Assembly: GCA_963575745.1 (NCBI GenBank) | Contig: CAUYUJ010022061.1 | Coordinates: 20,001-57,500, forward strand | Reading direction: 5' to 3' | DNA from: Prorocentrum cordatum | Taxonomy: Eukaryota; Sar; Dinophyceae; Prorocentrales; Prorocentraceae | DNA: 37,500 nucleotides | Shown here: piece after piece, positions 27,226 to 37,462 of the stretch | Layout of the letters: each line of letters begins with the position of its first letter | Position numbering within the stretch: the first letter of the stretch is position 1 | Position numbers and translations under genes: made by a program | Notes under the pieces: generated by a model | Databases searched by the model: none | Told to the model about the DNA's origin: nothing | The model's input: only the letters and a program-made list of their open reading frames with translations

Positions 27226-28430
27226 CCTCCCGCACGGGGCAGGGCGTCGCCCGCTCCTGCCGGCATCCCAGACGTGCTCGCGTCGTCGGTGGGAGCATCG
27301 AGGGCCGAGCATGCGAGGATCGAGGATCGAGCTTCGGCCTGCGTCGAGGATCGAAGCCCTCGGGGCTCGAGGGTGGAACTCCGGCCTGCCGCCGCGCTGT
27401 GTCGGGGGCCTCGAGCAGGGGGGGCCCTCGTCTCTGCGGCTGGGCTCCGCTGCTGCCGCTGTCCCAGACAGGATCGCGTCGCGAACAACAGCGAGGATCG
27501 AACATTTCGGCTACACTGAAGTCGGGCATGTCCCCCTGCAGGAGGGATATTCAAGAATAGTCAAAACCTGATATGGTGACGAGTGTGTGGGTCCTGTGAG
27601 CAGGCGGCGGAGTTTGTAGTTTGGTTTTGTGGCGGGCTGGAATCCCCGACGGAAGGTGCATTAGCTTGTGGCTGCAGCTGTCTTTCTGCTGCTCCCCTCG
27701 TACTTCTTCGCACTTTTTTGCGGAGGCGCCTCGCATGTCGTCGAATTTGTTTGGCACTCTTGGAGTGCCCCGAGAGTTTTGTGGCACGTAAGCAGTGTTG
27801 CTCTCAGCTTTTGCGGAGCGAGCAGCGAGGGGACTTGCCGATTGCGGGAGTGGCCACGCGGATGGCATCGCAGCAGAGCCCGCTCCCCTCCATTCTCCCG
27901 CTTTTCCCCCCATTCCTCACGTCTTCCCTGCACCCCCTCCCCTGTTCAGTCGAGAAGCTGGAAGATCGGCAACCCTGGGCTCGGGAGGGGCCCTGGTTTC
28001 GGGGCCGTTCCTGAGATCAGGGTCGGGGAGCGCGTCCGTGGCCGAGGGTCGCCCCTTCGGCGACTGCACAGGGTGCGGTTGCGCCGGGGTGTGGCTTGCG
28101 ATCGGCGCTGTTGGGGCCCGGGGGGCACGGCGCCGTCCTCGTCGGGCCTCCTCGTGGCGCGGCAGAATACTCGATCGAGGTCCCCGCCCGCCCCCAGGGT
28201 GCCCCCAGGGTGCCGGTTGCAAACACCACCGTTTGCAAAGCACATTCTTCGGACCCCACGCCTTTTGCAAACTCCACCTTTTGCAAACCACATCCAGCTT
28301 GCAGGTCCTCATCTGCACCTCCGCCGGCTCCGTCGGCCGCGTGCCCATCTCGTGCACGCACGTGGTGAAGAAGACGTCCCCGGCCCCACGAACGAGGGCG
28401 GCGGGGGGGAAAATGATGCGGGCAGCGGCG

Positions 28431-28835
28431 TGCGTGTGTGTGTGTGTGTGATGTGTGTGTGTGTGTGTGTGTTTGTGTGTGTGTGTTTGTGCGTGTGTTC
28501 GTGTGAGTGCGTGTTGTGAGTGCGTGTTGTTGTAGGTTGTGTGTAGTGTGTTTGTGTGTTGTGTGTAAGTGTTGTGCTGTGCGTTGTGTGTGATGTGTTG
28601 TGTGTGTTATGTGTCGAGTGTTGTGTGTAGTGTGTGTGTGTGTGTGTTGTGTGTTGTGTATTGTGTGTGATGTGTTGTGTTGTGTTGTGTTGTGTGTGTT
28701 GTGTGTTATGTGTTGTGCGTGTGGGTGTATGCGTAGTGTGTGTTTGTATGTCCGTGAGGTGTATGTGTGTGTGTGTGTCTGTCTGTGTGTCTGTGCGTTT
28801 GTGTCTAATTGTGTGTATGTGTGTGTTTTTGTGAG
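28431..28835 (+). repeat. (GT)n-rich tract, ~400 bp
   Basis: TGTGTGTG runs broken by GTTGTGTG, TGATGTGTTG and TGCGTG variants. The plus strand is strongly T/G and the complement A/C. Confidence 0.95.
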
Positions 28836-28839
28836 GGCA

Positions 28840-29259
28840 TGGTTTCCTATTCACGTCAGAATGTGCCGTTTTCGTCCCTTGCGCTCGTATCTCATGCCAC
28901 CTGGCGAGGAAAACGGGCGCAGGGGATGGGGAGCGATGCGAGGGAGGGGGCCAGAGCGAGAAGGGGCAGCAGGGGCAAGAGGGGGGGGTCGTTCGTGGGG
29001 AGACGCATGGGCAAGGGGAGGCTGAAGTACGGACGGAAGGGAATGCGTAGGAGGATGCGAGGAGATTGGAACGGAGGGCGAAGAGGTACTAGATCAGGGA
29101 CGCTAGAATCCGGGTGGGAGGGAAGGAAACATGTGGGGATGCGGAAGAAGAAGATATTGATGATGCCGATGGTGATAGATGGATATCGAGAGTAGACTCC
29201 AAGCTCCAACCAGATTGTTGACACGATGCCGGGAGGTATAAAAGAGCGCGATTTGTGGA
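28840..29259. other. Purine-rich unique stretch
   Basis: G/A-rich on the plus strand (GGGGATGGGGAGCGATGCGA and similar). No gene is recognised. A TATAAAAG at 29237 is isolated and not interpretable as a promoter. Confidence 0.35.
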
Positions 29260-29402
29260 CGCTTGGAAAGGGGGGGTCGAACTGGAGGGCCCCCTCCTGA
29301 ATTGAGAGGGTGAGGGTTCGAACCGTCAAACCTGAGGGGAAGGTCCCCCATCCCTGAAATGCAAGGGGGGGTGCTCGAATCAGGCCCCCCCTGCCCTGCA
29401 AC
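29260..29402. repeat. G-run/C-run repeat cluster with TCGAA motifs, copy A
   Basis: Units such as GGGGGGGTCGAACTGGAGGG, GAGGGTTCGAACCGTC and GGGGGGGTGCTCGAATCAGG alternate with CCCCC runs (GGCCCCCTCC, GGTCCCCCATCC, GGCCCCCCCTGCC). A similar cluster is at 32045-32295. Confidence 0.6.
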
Positions 29403-29444
29403 CGACGATGGCGAGCGCCGGCGCTGGCGCCGGCGCCGTCGTGC

Positions 29445-29641
29445 AGCGACGACGAAGGTGTCGACGCCGATGACGACGACGGCGACGACGACGACGACGA
29501 GGACGACGGGGACGACGACGACGACGACGGCGGCCACGATGCCGAGAACGACGACAATGACGACGAGAACGACGACAATTACGACGACGACGATGATCTC
29601 GACGACGGTGATCATAACGATGCCGACGACGACGAAGTCGC

Positions 29642-29677
<36 letters not shown>

Positions 29678-29795
29678 CGACGACCGAAACGACGACCACG
29701 ACGACTACGACAACGACGATGACGACGACAACAAAAACTGTGACGGTGACGCCGACGCGGACGCCGATGACGACGTCGACGACGACGTTCGATCC
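29445..29795 (+). repeat. (GAC)n tract with defined flanks
   Basis: Starts GACGACGAAGGTGTCGACG and ends CGATCCGTAGGATTTTG. The internal triplets are GAC/GAT/GCC variants. The same kind of start and end flank the two shorter GAC islands at 31013 and 31437. Confidence 0.9.
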
Positions 29796-29914
29796 GTAGG
29801 ATTTTGCTTTTAAGACTGCATCGAGCCTGCGGAAGATTCTCTCTGAGCTGGATCGAGCCCCAGTCGGGTCACGTGTGTCGTCACGTGCGAGCAAGCGTGC
29901 GGATGGACCGACCC

Positions 29915-30270
29915 CATCCTTCTCTCGCTCGCTCGCTCGTTTGCTCGTGCGAGCGAGTGAACACGCGAGCACCATACATCTGATGTTCTGGCCGACCGAC
30001 ACGACACGCCCGACTCGCGCGCTTGCTCGACTCCGCGAGCGAACGAGCAAGCGAGCACCATGCACTTGATGTCCCGCCCGCTCGAGCCGGCCCTCATTTG
30101 TTTCAGCGAGCGGCCGCGCGAGAGGGCCCTATCCTTCCTCGCCTGCTCGCGTGCTCGAGCGAGATGGCGAGCGAGCAAGCCAGCTCCATGCATTCCATTT
30201 CCCGCCTTCCCGGCCTGACTCGCCCGGCTCGCTCGCTCGCGAGCAAGCGACCACCATGTATTTGATGGCC
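29915..30270 (+). repeat. GAGC/GCTC-rich minisatellite
   Basis: Units contain ACCAT[AG]CA..TGATGT followed by a CCCGCC-type segment and end in (GAGC)n/(GCTC)n stretches. Unit starts are near 29965, 30051, 30178 and 30247. Variable length comes from the tetranucleotide part, which is self-complementary and fold-prone. Confidence 0.75.
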
Positions 30271-31012
30271 CGCCCGTCCAATCCAACCCGCCTGACTTCC
30301 GATCGAGCGCTATCAGTAGTCAATTAGAGTTGGATCTTGCCTTGTTAAGATTCTATGAGAGCTGGATCGAGCTGTAGCAGGCATCAACTGTAGCCTATAG
30401 CTGGATTTAGCCATAGTGGGTGTCTAATAGAACTAGATCGGGCCCGATCAGGATGTTATAATAGTTCGGTTCAGCTGTAGCAGGAACCCAGTTGGAGTTG
30501 GATCGAGCCTTAGTGCGAATCATGTGGAGCTTAATCCAGCTATAGTAAGTGTTCTACGAGATCAGGACCGAGCCCCACCAGCATGCTAGTACATATTGGA
30601 TCCAGACTCTATTCGAGGTGGGTCGAGCCTTAGCTTGCTGCTGCTTTCATGGCTGGATCGGGCCATGGTAAGATACTTTTACAACTGCGCCGAGCCCGAG
30701 CAGGATTCAATGAAGGCTCGATCCTGAAAAAGTAATATTCCATTATCCTTGGATCGAGCTATAGTAATATTCAGGCTGAGCAATCTCACGATTTTTTATG
30801 AGAGTTGGACCGGGTCCGATTCGGATGCTATTGACGTCGGGTCCAGTTGTAGTAGCAATCAAGTATGGGTGGACCGAACCTATGTCTGATTCAACTGGAG
30901 CTGGATCCAGCTACATGGGGATTGCACTAGGATTGAGATCGAGCCCGACCAAGATGATAGTAGACGTTGCCAGCTGTAGTGTTTTTTTGTATCTCGCTGC
31001 ATCGAGCCTTAG

Positions 31013-31052
31013 TAGGACGACGACGAAGATGTCGACGACGACGACGACGATC
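31013..31052 (+). repeat. GAC island 1 inside the satellite
   Basis: CCTTAGTAGGACGACGACGA + AGATGTCGACG at the left and CGATCGATCCTTAG at the right. It sits exactly after the TTAGTAG of a monomer. Confidence 0.85.
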
Positions 31053-31436
31053 GATCCTTAGTTTGCCTTTGCTAGTGCTGGATCGAGCCCTGGTGAGTTT
31101 CCATGGCTGCTGAGCCGAGCACCAGCAGGATTCAATTCGAGCTGGATCCTGCTACACTAGGACCCTATTAACGCTGGACCGAGTTGTAGTAGGATCCGCG
31201 TATAGCTTTCGTATGATTATTTTGGAGCTCGACGGGGTCCGATGAGGATGCTCTCAAACTTTGACCTAACTATATTAAGGTTCAGGCATGTTTCGACCGA
31301 ACCGTAGCATGATCCGATTGGAGTTGGATCCAGCTCTCACCGTATTTTTTCAGACCAGGGTCAAGCTCGACCAGAATGCTAGTATCGTTGGGTCCAGCTG
31401 CACTAGGATTCTATCAGGATTGGATTAAGCCTTAGT

Positions 31437-31550
31437 AGGACGACGACGAAGACAGCGATGACGACGACGACGGCGACGACAACGGCGCCGGCGACGACAA
31501 CGCCGACGCCGACGACGATGACGACGGCGACGACGATGTTGACGATGGAT
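31437..31550 (+). repeat. GAC island 2 inside the satellite
   Basis: CCTTAGTAGGACGACGACGA + AGACAGCGATGACG at the left and GACGATGGATCCTTGG at the right: the same monomer position and the same kind of flanks as island 1. Confidence 0.85.
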
Positions 31551-32044
31551 CCTTGGCCGGCTGCCATTAAGGTTGGAGGGAATTTTGGTGAGATTCAAAA
31601 AGAATTGGACCGAGCACTAGTAGGATTCGACTGGGGCTGAATCTTGCTATAGTAGGACTCTAGTGGAGCTGGTTCGAGCTGTGGTAGGACTCGATCGCAG
31701 CTGGATTCCGCTTGCGTAGGACTATGAAAGTTGAATCCGGCCAGGATAGGACGTTATTCCAGTTCGACGCAGCCATGTCGGATCCAATGAAAGTTGTATC
31801 GGGCCTAGTCGGATTCACTGCTAACAGGATCCAGCTATAGCATGTGTTTCATCGAGCAGGATCGAGCTCGACCAGGATGGTAGTAATTTGGATCCAGCAA
31901 TAGTGGGGTCCTCTTCGACCTGGGTCAATTTTTTTGTTCAGCTGGACTCAATCGGAGTTGCTCCCACCTAGATATTCTTGGGTTCGATTACGCATGGATC
32001 CAAATATGATAGGCTTCCGATCGAAGAGGGTCGAGTTTCAGCAG

Positions 32045-32295
32045 GGTTCTATTCTAGGGGGGCGCGGGGGAGGGGCCCGTCTTCTGGCTCGAACCCTCCC
32101 CCACCACCTCCTTGCAACTCGAGGGGGGAGGGGAGGGCACGCGGTTCCAACGTCCCCGTTTGGGGCAGGGCTCCTCCCCTTCCCTGGTTCGAGCCCCCCC
32201 CCTTGGCAACTCGGTGGGGGGCTGTTCGAGCCCCTCGTCCCTCGGAAAGGGGGGGGGCCCTGGTCCGAGCCCCCCCCAATTGGGGGGGTGCGCTG
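32045..32295. repeat. G-run/C-run repeat cluster with TCGAGCC motifs, copy B
   Basis: Repeated motifs GGCTCGAACCCTCCCCC, GGTTCGAGCCCCCCCC, TGTTCGAGCCCCTC and GGTCCGAGCCCCCCCC alternate with GGGGGG runs and TTGCAACTC/TTGGCAACTC. Inverted pairing of G-runs with C-runs makes the whole cluster fold-prone. Confidence 0.65.
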
Positions 32296-32449
32296 TTCAG
32301 GACGCATGCCGAATGTTTTTTTGCAGGTAATCGCAAGCATGGATCAATGGGGGCGTGGATTAGCGACGGGTCCCGCTTCCATGGGAAATCGCGGATTTCC
32401 GCCGCCGAGCGAGGCGGCACCGGCCGCATTTTGGGGAGGGCACCTTCCC

Positions 32450-32491
32450 CGATCCATGGATTTGGCGACAGCGCGCTAAATCCATGGATCG
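32450..32491. repeat. Perfect 14-bp-arm inverted repeat
   Basis: CGATCCATGGATTT (32450-32463) and AAATCCATGGATCG (32478-32491) are exact reverse complements around a 14-nt spacer. GGATTAGCGA near 32355 and its reverse complement TCGCTAATCC directly after the right arm add an outer inverted pair. Confidence 0.9.
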
Positions 32492-32509
32492 CTAATCCAT
32501 GTTTGCGCG

Positions 32510-32918
32510 CCCCCGAGGTTCCACGAATTCAACTGCTGTCCCAAGGCAAGCGTCCACGAGACGCGTTCTGTTTGAGGTGTGTGTGTGTGTGTGACAAAAC
32601 CGCGTTATGAAACGGACCGGAGGGCAGGACGGATGAGTCCCGATTTGCGCATCTGTACTTACACGTTACACGTACCACAGCACGTGTCGCCTGATACCCT
32701 ACCATGTTTGCGCGTACGACATGGTTGTTGATGTCGCGGTTGCTGTGTAGAGTTGTTTTATCAATGTCGGTGTTGTCAGTCTTGTTGCTGCGTTGATCGT
32801 GTTATGGGTTATTGCCGATTCAGGTTTGGACCACATCAGTCTCAGTTTCAGTCGTGCAGAGGACAGCTGGCAAGCGTGACATGAAGCGGGGGTCTTTGAG
32901 TATGCCCTCAGCGAAGGT
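32510..32918. other. Unique spacer before the 152-bp satellite
   Basis: Contains a short (GT)n run at 32578-32592 and GTTGTTGATGTC-like T/G-rich sequence. No gene or RNA is recognised. Confidence 0.4.
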
Positions 32919-33719
32919 GCTGAAACCAGCGCCCCGCCTGAGACATCCTCACAAACTGCTATAAACGCAAACGAGTCTGCCCACCCAAACAGCCAAACCG
33001 CTTGAGAGATCCCCAGGAACTGGCCGCGAACGGGCCCGTGAAAACACCCCTGGCGGCTCCCCTCAAGGGTGCTGAAACCAGCGCCCCGCCTGAGACATCC
33101 TCACAAACTGCTCTAAACGCAAACGGGTCTGCCCACCAAAACAGGCAAACCGCTTGAGGCTTCCCCACAAACTGGCGGCGAACGGGCCCGTGAAAACACC
33201 CCTGGCGGCTCCCCTGAGGGGTGCTGAAACCAGCGTCCCGCCTGAGAAATCTCCAAAACCTCATGTGAAAACCAAGGATGTTGAGCATGAAAACGAGCAA
33301 ACCGCCTGAGACATCCCCACAACATGGCAGCGAACGGGCCCGTGAACACACCCCTGGTGGCTCCTCTTAGGGGTGCTGAAACCAGCGCCCCGCCCGAGAC
33401 ATCCTCACAATCTGTTCTGAAAGCAGAAGATGTCGAGCATGAAAACAAGCAAACCGCCTGAGACATCCCCACAAACTGGCCGCGAACGGGTCAGTGCAAA
33501 CACCCCTGGCGGCTCCCCTTAGGAGTGCTGAAACCAGCGCCCCGCCTGAGACATCCTCAGACTCTGCTCTCCAAGCGAAGGATGTTGAGCATGAAAACAG
33601 GCAAACCGCTTGAGGCTTCCCTACAAAATGGCCGCGAACGGGCCCGTGCAAACACCCCTGGCGGCTCCCTTTAGGGGTGCTGAAACCAGCGCCCCGCCTG
33701 AGACATCCTCCAAATCTGA
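32919..33719. repeat. Tandem satellite, exact 152-bp period, 5.3 units
   Basis: GCTGAAACCAGCG recurs at 32919, 33071, 33223, 33375, 33527 and 33679, each 152 bp apart with no length variation. Units share CCGCCTGAGA, AAACCGC[CT]TGAG, GCGAACGGG and CACCCCTGG[CT]GGCTCC. Substitutions differ among units. 152 is not a multiple of 3, so open frames across the array are incidental. Confidence 0.95.
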
Positions 33720-33734
33720 GGTGTGTTGATTGAG

Positions 33735-34227
33735 TCAGACTAAGAGAAGGTCTGACTATGCGTAGGTCTGAGTATGAGTAAGTATGTGTATGAGTACGCC
33801 TGGGTATCAGTAAGTCTGAGTATGAGTAAGTCTGTGTATGAGAAAGTCTGTGTTTTGAGTAGGTCTGGGTATGAGTAAGTCTGAGTATGAGTGAGTCCGA
33901 GTAGAATGAGACGAGAAGAGGAGGGGACGAGAAGAGGAATAGGAGGCGTCCAAGTAATAACAATAACCTCATCTTAGGATAGCGAGACTGAGTTTGAGTA
34001 AGTCTGGGTATGATTTGGTCTGAGTGTAAGTGAATCTGGTCATGAGAAAGTCTGAGTATGATTAAGTCTGAGTATGACTAGGTCTGAGTATAACTGAGTC
34101 TGAGTAAGAGTAAATCTGTGCATGAGGGAGTGAGGAGGAAGAGAGGAAGGAGGAGGAGGGAGGAGAGGAGGGGTTCTGGTTGGAGCGGGCTCCGTCCAAG
34201 TAAAAACAATAACCCCATCGTAGGATA
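33735..34227 (+). repeat. Two blocks of 16-bp TAAGTCTGAGTATGAG repeats in a duplicated ~246-bp module
   Basis: 16-bp repeats run through 33735-33905 and 33985-34125. Each block is followed by an AGGAGG-rich spacer and then CGTCCAAGTAAWAACAATAA + CC[CT]CATC[TG]TAGGATA (33946-33981 and 34192-34227). The tails are 246 bp apart, which shows that repeats and tail were duplicated together. Confidence 0.85.
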
Positions 34228-35485
34228 TGGGGAAACCGACGAAGTTGGTCTCACAGCAACTCAATTTGGCACGAACAGAAGCCATGCCAAGCAGCACAGC
34301 GTCGCGCAGTTGACAAACCTCAAACACGCGGTGCAACACCAACAAAGCAACGCACCGCCAAATCTGATCAAGTTCGCGCAATCCACAGAGAGACAGCGCA
34401 AGCCATATCACATCCAGTAAACCAGCGATACCCAGAACAGTGAAGCACATGAGACACACGCGCACGCACATCGGCCAATCCACTGCACGGTGCTGCGCTG
34501 CACTTGGACGGCAGCGCACACCAGCAGGAGGTTCTGCAGCCTCCAGTGCGAACCGAGTCCGTCGCGTGTGGCACCGCACTGCCCGTGGACCCAACTTGGT
34601 GCCAGGCAGTCCCGGGCCTCAGCTTGCCTTATAAACCTTCCACGGTCGTGAGGCGCATGGCTTCTGAGCAGGAGGGAGCCTCCTGCTTGGGCCCCTTCGA
34701 GCTCAACGTCGTCGTCCCTCGGGCCCCCCCCCCCTCCTTCTCGCCTCCTCGGCGGTTCCCTGGCGTTCCGCGGCCTTTTTGTCAGACCGCGAGGCGCCGG
34801 CGCCATGGAATCTACAAGATCTCATGGCACGCCCCTCGGCTCTCAGAGCGCTCCCCGGCCCACCCTTGTCCGCGCACGTGTCGCGGGCCTCGTCCGCTCC
34901 GCTCCTCAGCGTCGTCGTCCCTTCGAGCGCCCGAGGTCGCACAGGGGAAAGTGGGTCCTGAGGGTGGGCAAGGGCGAGGAGGCGGCTTCCCCGCCCGCGC
35001 GCCCCGCGGAGGTGGCTGGGCCATCCCTCGTCTCTTCGTGGGGGGATGGGTGGGGAGGAGCAGGAGGAGGCGGAGGAGGAGGAGGACGAGCACTATAGCC
35101 GACATGAAACAGGAAGCAGGCGGAGGAGGAGAAGGAGGACCAGTCTGAACCCAAGACTCGCCAACGATGCTGCGATAAGCCCCTTCCCTCGTTACAGGTC
35201 CCTGCAGGGACTTATTTTCACTGCGGGAAGTGGTCCGTCGGAAGACAGCCATCAGAACATCCACAACCATGCCAAAGCACCATACGTGGGACTTCAACGC
35301 CGTGAGTCCCCCTCACTGTTGCGTGCTGGCGATGCTGAATGATCCCAGGACGCCTTTCTTGGGACTTCAACATCTCAAATCAACGTGACTGCCGCGCCCT
35401 TACAATCCTGAATCGTGCCAGAGAACATTTTTTTGTGAAGACACGCATAAGAACATTTGAACTTGCTGTAAACAGTTCAGACAAT
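34228..35485. other. Gene-poor stretch
   Basis: On the minus strand a 184-codon frame (34040-34594) includes two hydrophobic runs (VCLMCFTVLGIAGLLDVIWL and VALLVLHRVFEV). It overlaps the repeat block, has no recognisable family and is probably chance. A GGA tract lies at 35058-35090. Nothing else is supported. Confidence 0.35.
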
Positions 35486-35815
35486 TGTGCGCGGCGCTAG
35501 GACGAGAGCTACATTTTGAAAGCGAACCACCCTTCACCCGTGAAACACTGGCGCTCGTCTACGACGAATATGCGCGGCGCCAACCGAGAGCCGCATGTTA
35601 AAGACCATTCATCCTCCATCCGTGAAGCCCTTGCAACAATTAGTGCGACTGTGCGCGGCGCTAAGGCGAGAGCCACATCTTGAAAATGGCTCGGCCTCCA
35701 TTTGGTGAGACTCTTGCAGACTTAGAAGGCGAATGTGCGCGGAACTTGGACGAGAGCCACATTTTGAAACCACCCGACCTCCATCAGTGAAATTGTTGCT
35801 GAATTTAAGTTTCGG
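35486..35815. repeat. ~83-bp tandem minisatellite, four units
   Basis: T[GA]TGCGCGG starts at 35486, 35569, 35650 and 35734. Each unit continues CGAGAGC[CT]..AT.TT.AAA and then CC..CC.TCAGTGAAA-like sequence. The first three contain GCGCGGCGC and the fourth GCGCGGAAC. Confidence 0.85.
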
Positions 35816-35899
35816 GACCATGCACGGTGGGAAAGCCTCACCCGGAACGCCCGGCGTGCGCTACCAACCGGTTCCAGGGAACGACAGGGAGGAGTTGTT

Positions 35900-36225
35900 G
35901 ATAAGGAACAAGGATGGAGGAAGAGGAGGAGGGAGGGCGAGAGGGAGAGACAGAGAGACATAGGGAGAGATAATACAATGGATAGGAGGAGCGGGATGTG
36001 CAGCTGCGGGGATGGAGGAAGAGGGAAAGGAGGCGGATGAGATGCAGAAGGTGGAGGAGGAAGCAGGAGGAGCAGTGTATGCGGAGCAGGAGGTGGAGGT
36101 GGAACAGGAGGTGGACGGAGAGGTGGGGGCGGAGCAGCAGGAGGTGGAGGAAGAGATGTAGGTGTAGGAACAGGAGGTGGAGAAGAACGGAGAGGAGGAG
36201 CAAGAGGAGGAGGAGGTTGGAGCTT
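35900..36225 (+). repeat. GGA/GGT-rich purine tract
   Basis: GAGGAGG, GTGGAGGAGG and GGAGGTGG units with A-containing interruptions. The minus strand is correspondingly CTCC-rich. No gene is present. Confidence 0.85.
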
Positions 36226-36411
36226 TGAGTGTTGGAGGCGGGGCGGGGCGCTTTCTGCAGAGCAGGCGTCGAACACTGGAGGGAAGGCCTCGAGCGACAG
36301 AGCGCGAGCAGCTCCGACGGGGGCCCTGCGGGAGGGCTGCGCCGTGGAGGAGGCGGGGCTTCCCTTGCGCGGCGCGGGGGCTGGCTGAGACTACTGCAGT
36401 GGCCCCGACTC

Positions 36412-36537
36412 ATGTGACGATGACGATGACGACGAAGGCGACGGCGACCACGACCAGTAGTACGAGTACGAGTACGAGTATGTGGATTGCAACATCAAGC
36501 GCTACTACGACCACCACTACTACTAGTATTACGGTTG

Positions 36538-36616
<79 letters not shown>

Positions 36617-36620
36617 ACTA

Positions 36621-36688
<68 letters not shown>

Positions 36689-36689
36689 G

Positions 36690-36727
<38 letters not shown>

Positions 36728-36728
36728 G

Positions 36729-36763
<35 letters not shown>

Positions 36764-37060
36764 GGTTACCACCACCACTGTTTTCTGTTATATATTATTC
36801 GTATTGCCATTACTGAAAATCACGATTGGTACGAATATTGTGTCCGTATGCACTGCGTACTATTACTATAATACTACTACTTAGATTATTACTGCTACTA
36901 CGCTTACTTCTACGACTTCGATTAATACCAGTTCTGCTGCTGATGCAACCAACCACTACTACGACTACGACTACTACTACGACTACTACTACTTACTACT
37001 ACTACTTGTACTGCTACTACTACTACTACTACGACTTCTACTACTACTATTACTACTACG

Positions 37061-37098
<38 letters not shown>

Positions 37099-37375
37099 GA
37101 CTACTACTACCACCACTACTAGTAGTAGTAGTAGTACTACTACTACTACTACTAGTACTAGTTCTGCTGCTGCTACTATTACCACTACTACGATTACCTC
37201 TACGGCTACTGCTCTTACTATCACTTCTACTACGACTACCACTGCGACTACGGCTACGACTACGATTACCCATTACTACCACGACCAGCACTACGAGCTC
37301 TACTACAGCTACAACTACGACGACTACGGCTACTACGACTACTACTGCGACGACTACTACGATTATTATTACTCT

Positions 37376-37416
<41 letters not shown>

Positions 37417-37423
37417 GTACTAT

Positions 37424-37462
<39 letters not shown>

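Larger units (their letters stand above)
25531..28425. other. Gene-poor region with scattered repeats
   Basis: No recognisable protein family in any frame. It contains a dispersed repeat (26036-26140), a CTG run (26403-26430), GGA tracts (26824-26860 and 27088-27120), GAGGATCGA-type short repeats at 27310-27350, and TTTGCAAAC repeats at 28225-28290 (CCGTTTGCAAA, CCTTTTGCAAAC twice). Confidence 0.45.
29815..31960 (+). repeat. Degenerate ~44-bp satellite with ~133-bp higher-order period
   Basis: Monomers follow the form GCTGGATCGAGCCTTAGTAG + GATTC, GGATCCAGCTATAGTAGGA and GATCGAGCCCGACCAGGATG + CTAGTA. The third type recurs at about 30438, 30571, 30811, 30943, 31230, 31365 and 31870, at spacings near 133 bp or about twice that. 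The array starts at 29815, is interrupted by a GAGC-rich block (29915-30270) and by two GAC islands, and fades near 31960. Divergence between monomers is high, so the array is old. Confidence 0.75.

Noticed and set aside
28431-28835. CRISPR-like or coding repeat
   Set aside because: Simple GT dinucleotide repeat without spacers; cysteine/valine-rich frames are artefacts.
29237-29244. TATAAAAG as a promoter
   Set aside because: Isolated match without a gene downstream; dinoflagellates do not generally use a canonical TATA box.
29315-29335. tRNA-like B-box (GGGTTCGAACC)
   Set aside because: No acceptor stem, anticodon arm or A-box at suitable spacing; it belongs to the G-run/C-run repeat cluster.
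32959-33972. Minus-strand proteins over the 152-bp satellite
   Set aside because: The period is not a multiple of three, so successive units are read in different frames; openness is incidental.
34040-34594. 184-codon minus-strand membrane protein
   Set aside because: Two hydrophobic runs, but no family signature, a doubtful start, and overlap with the 16-bp repeat block.
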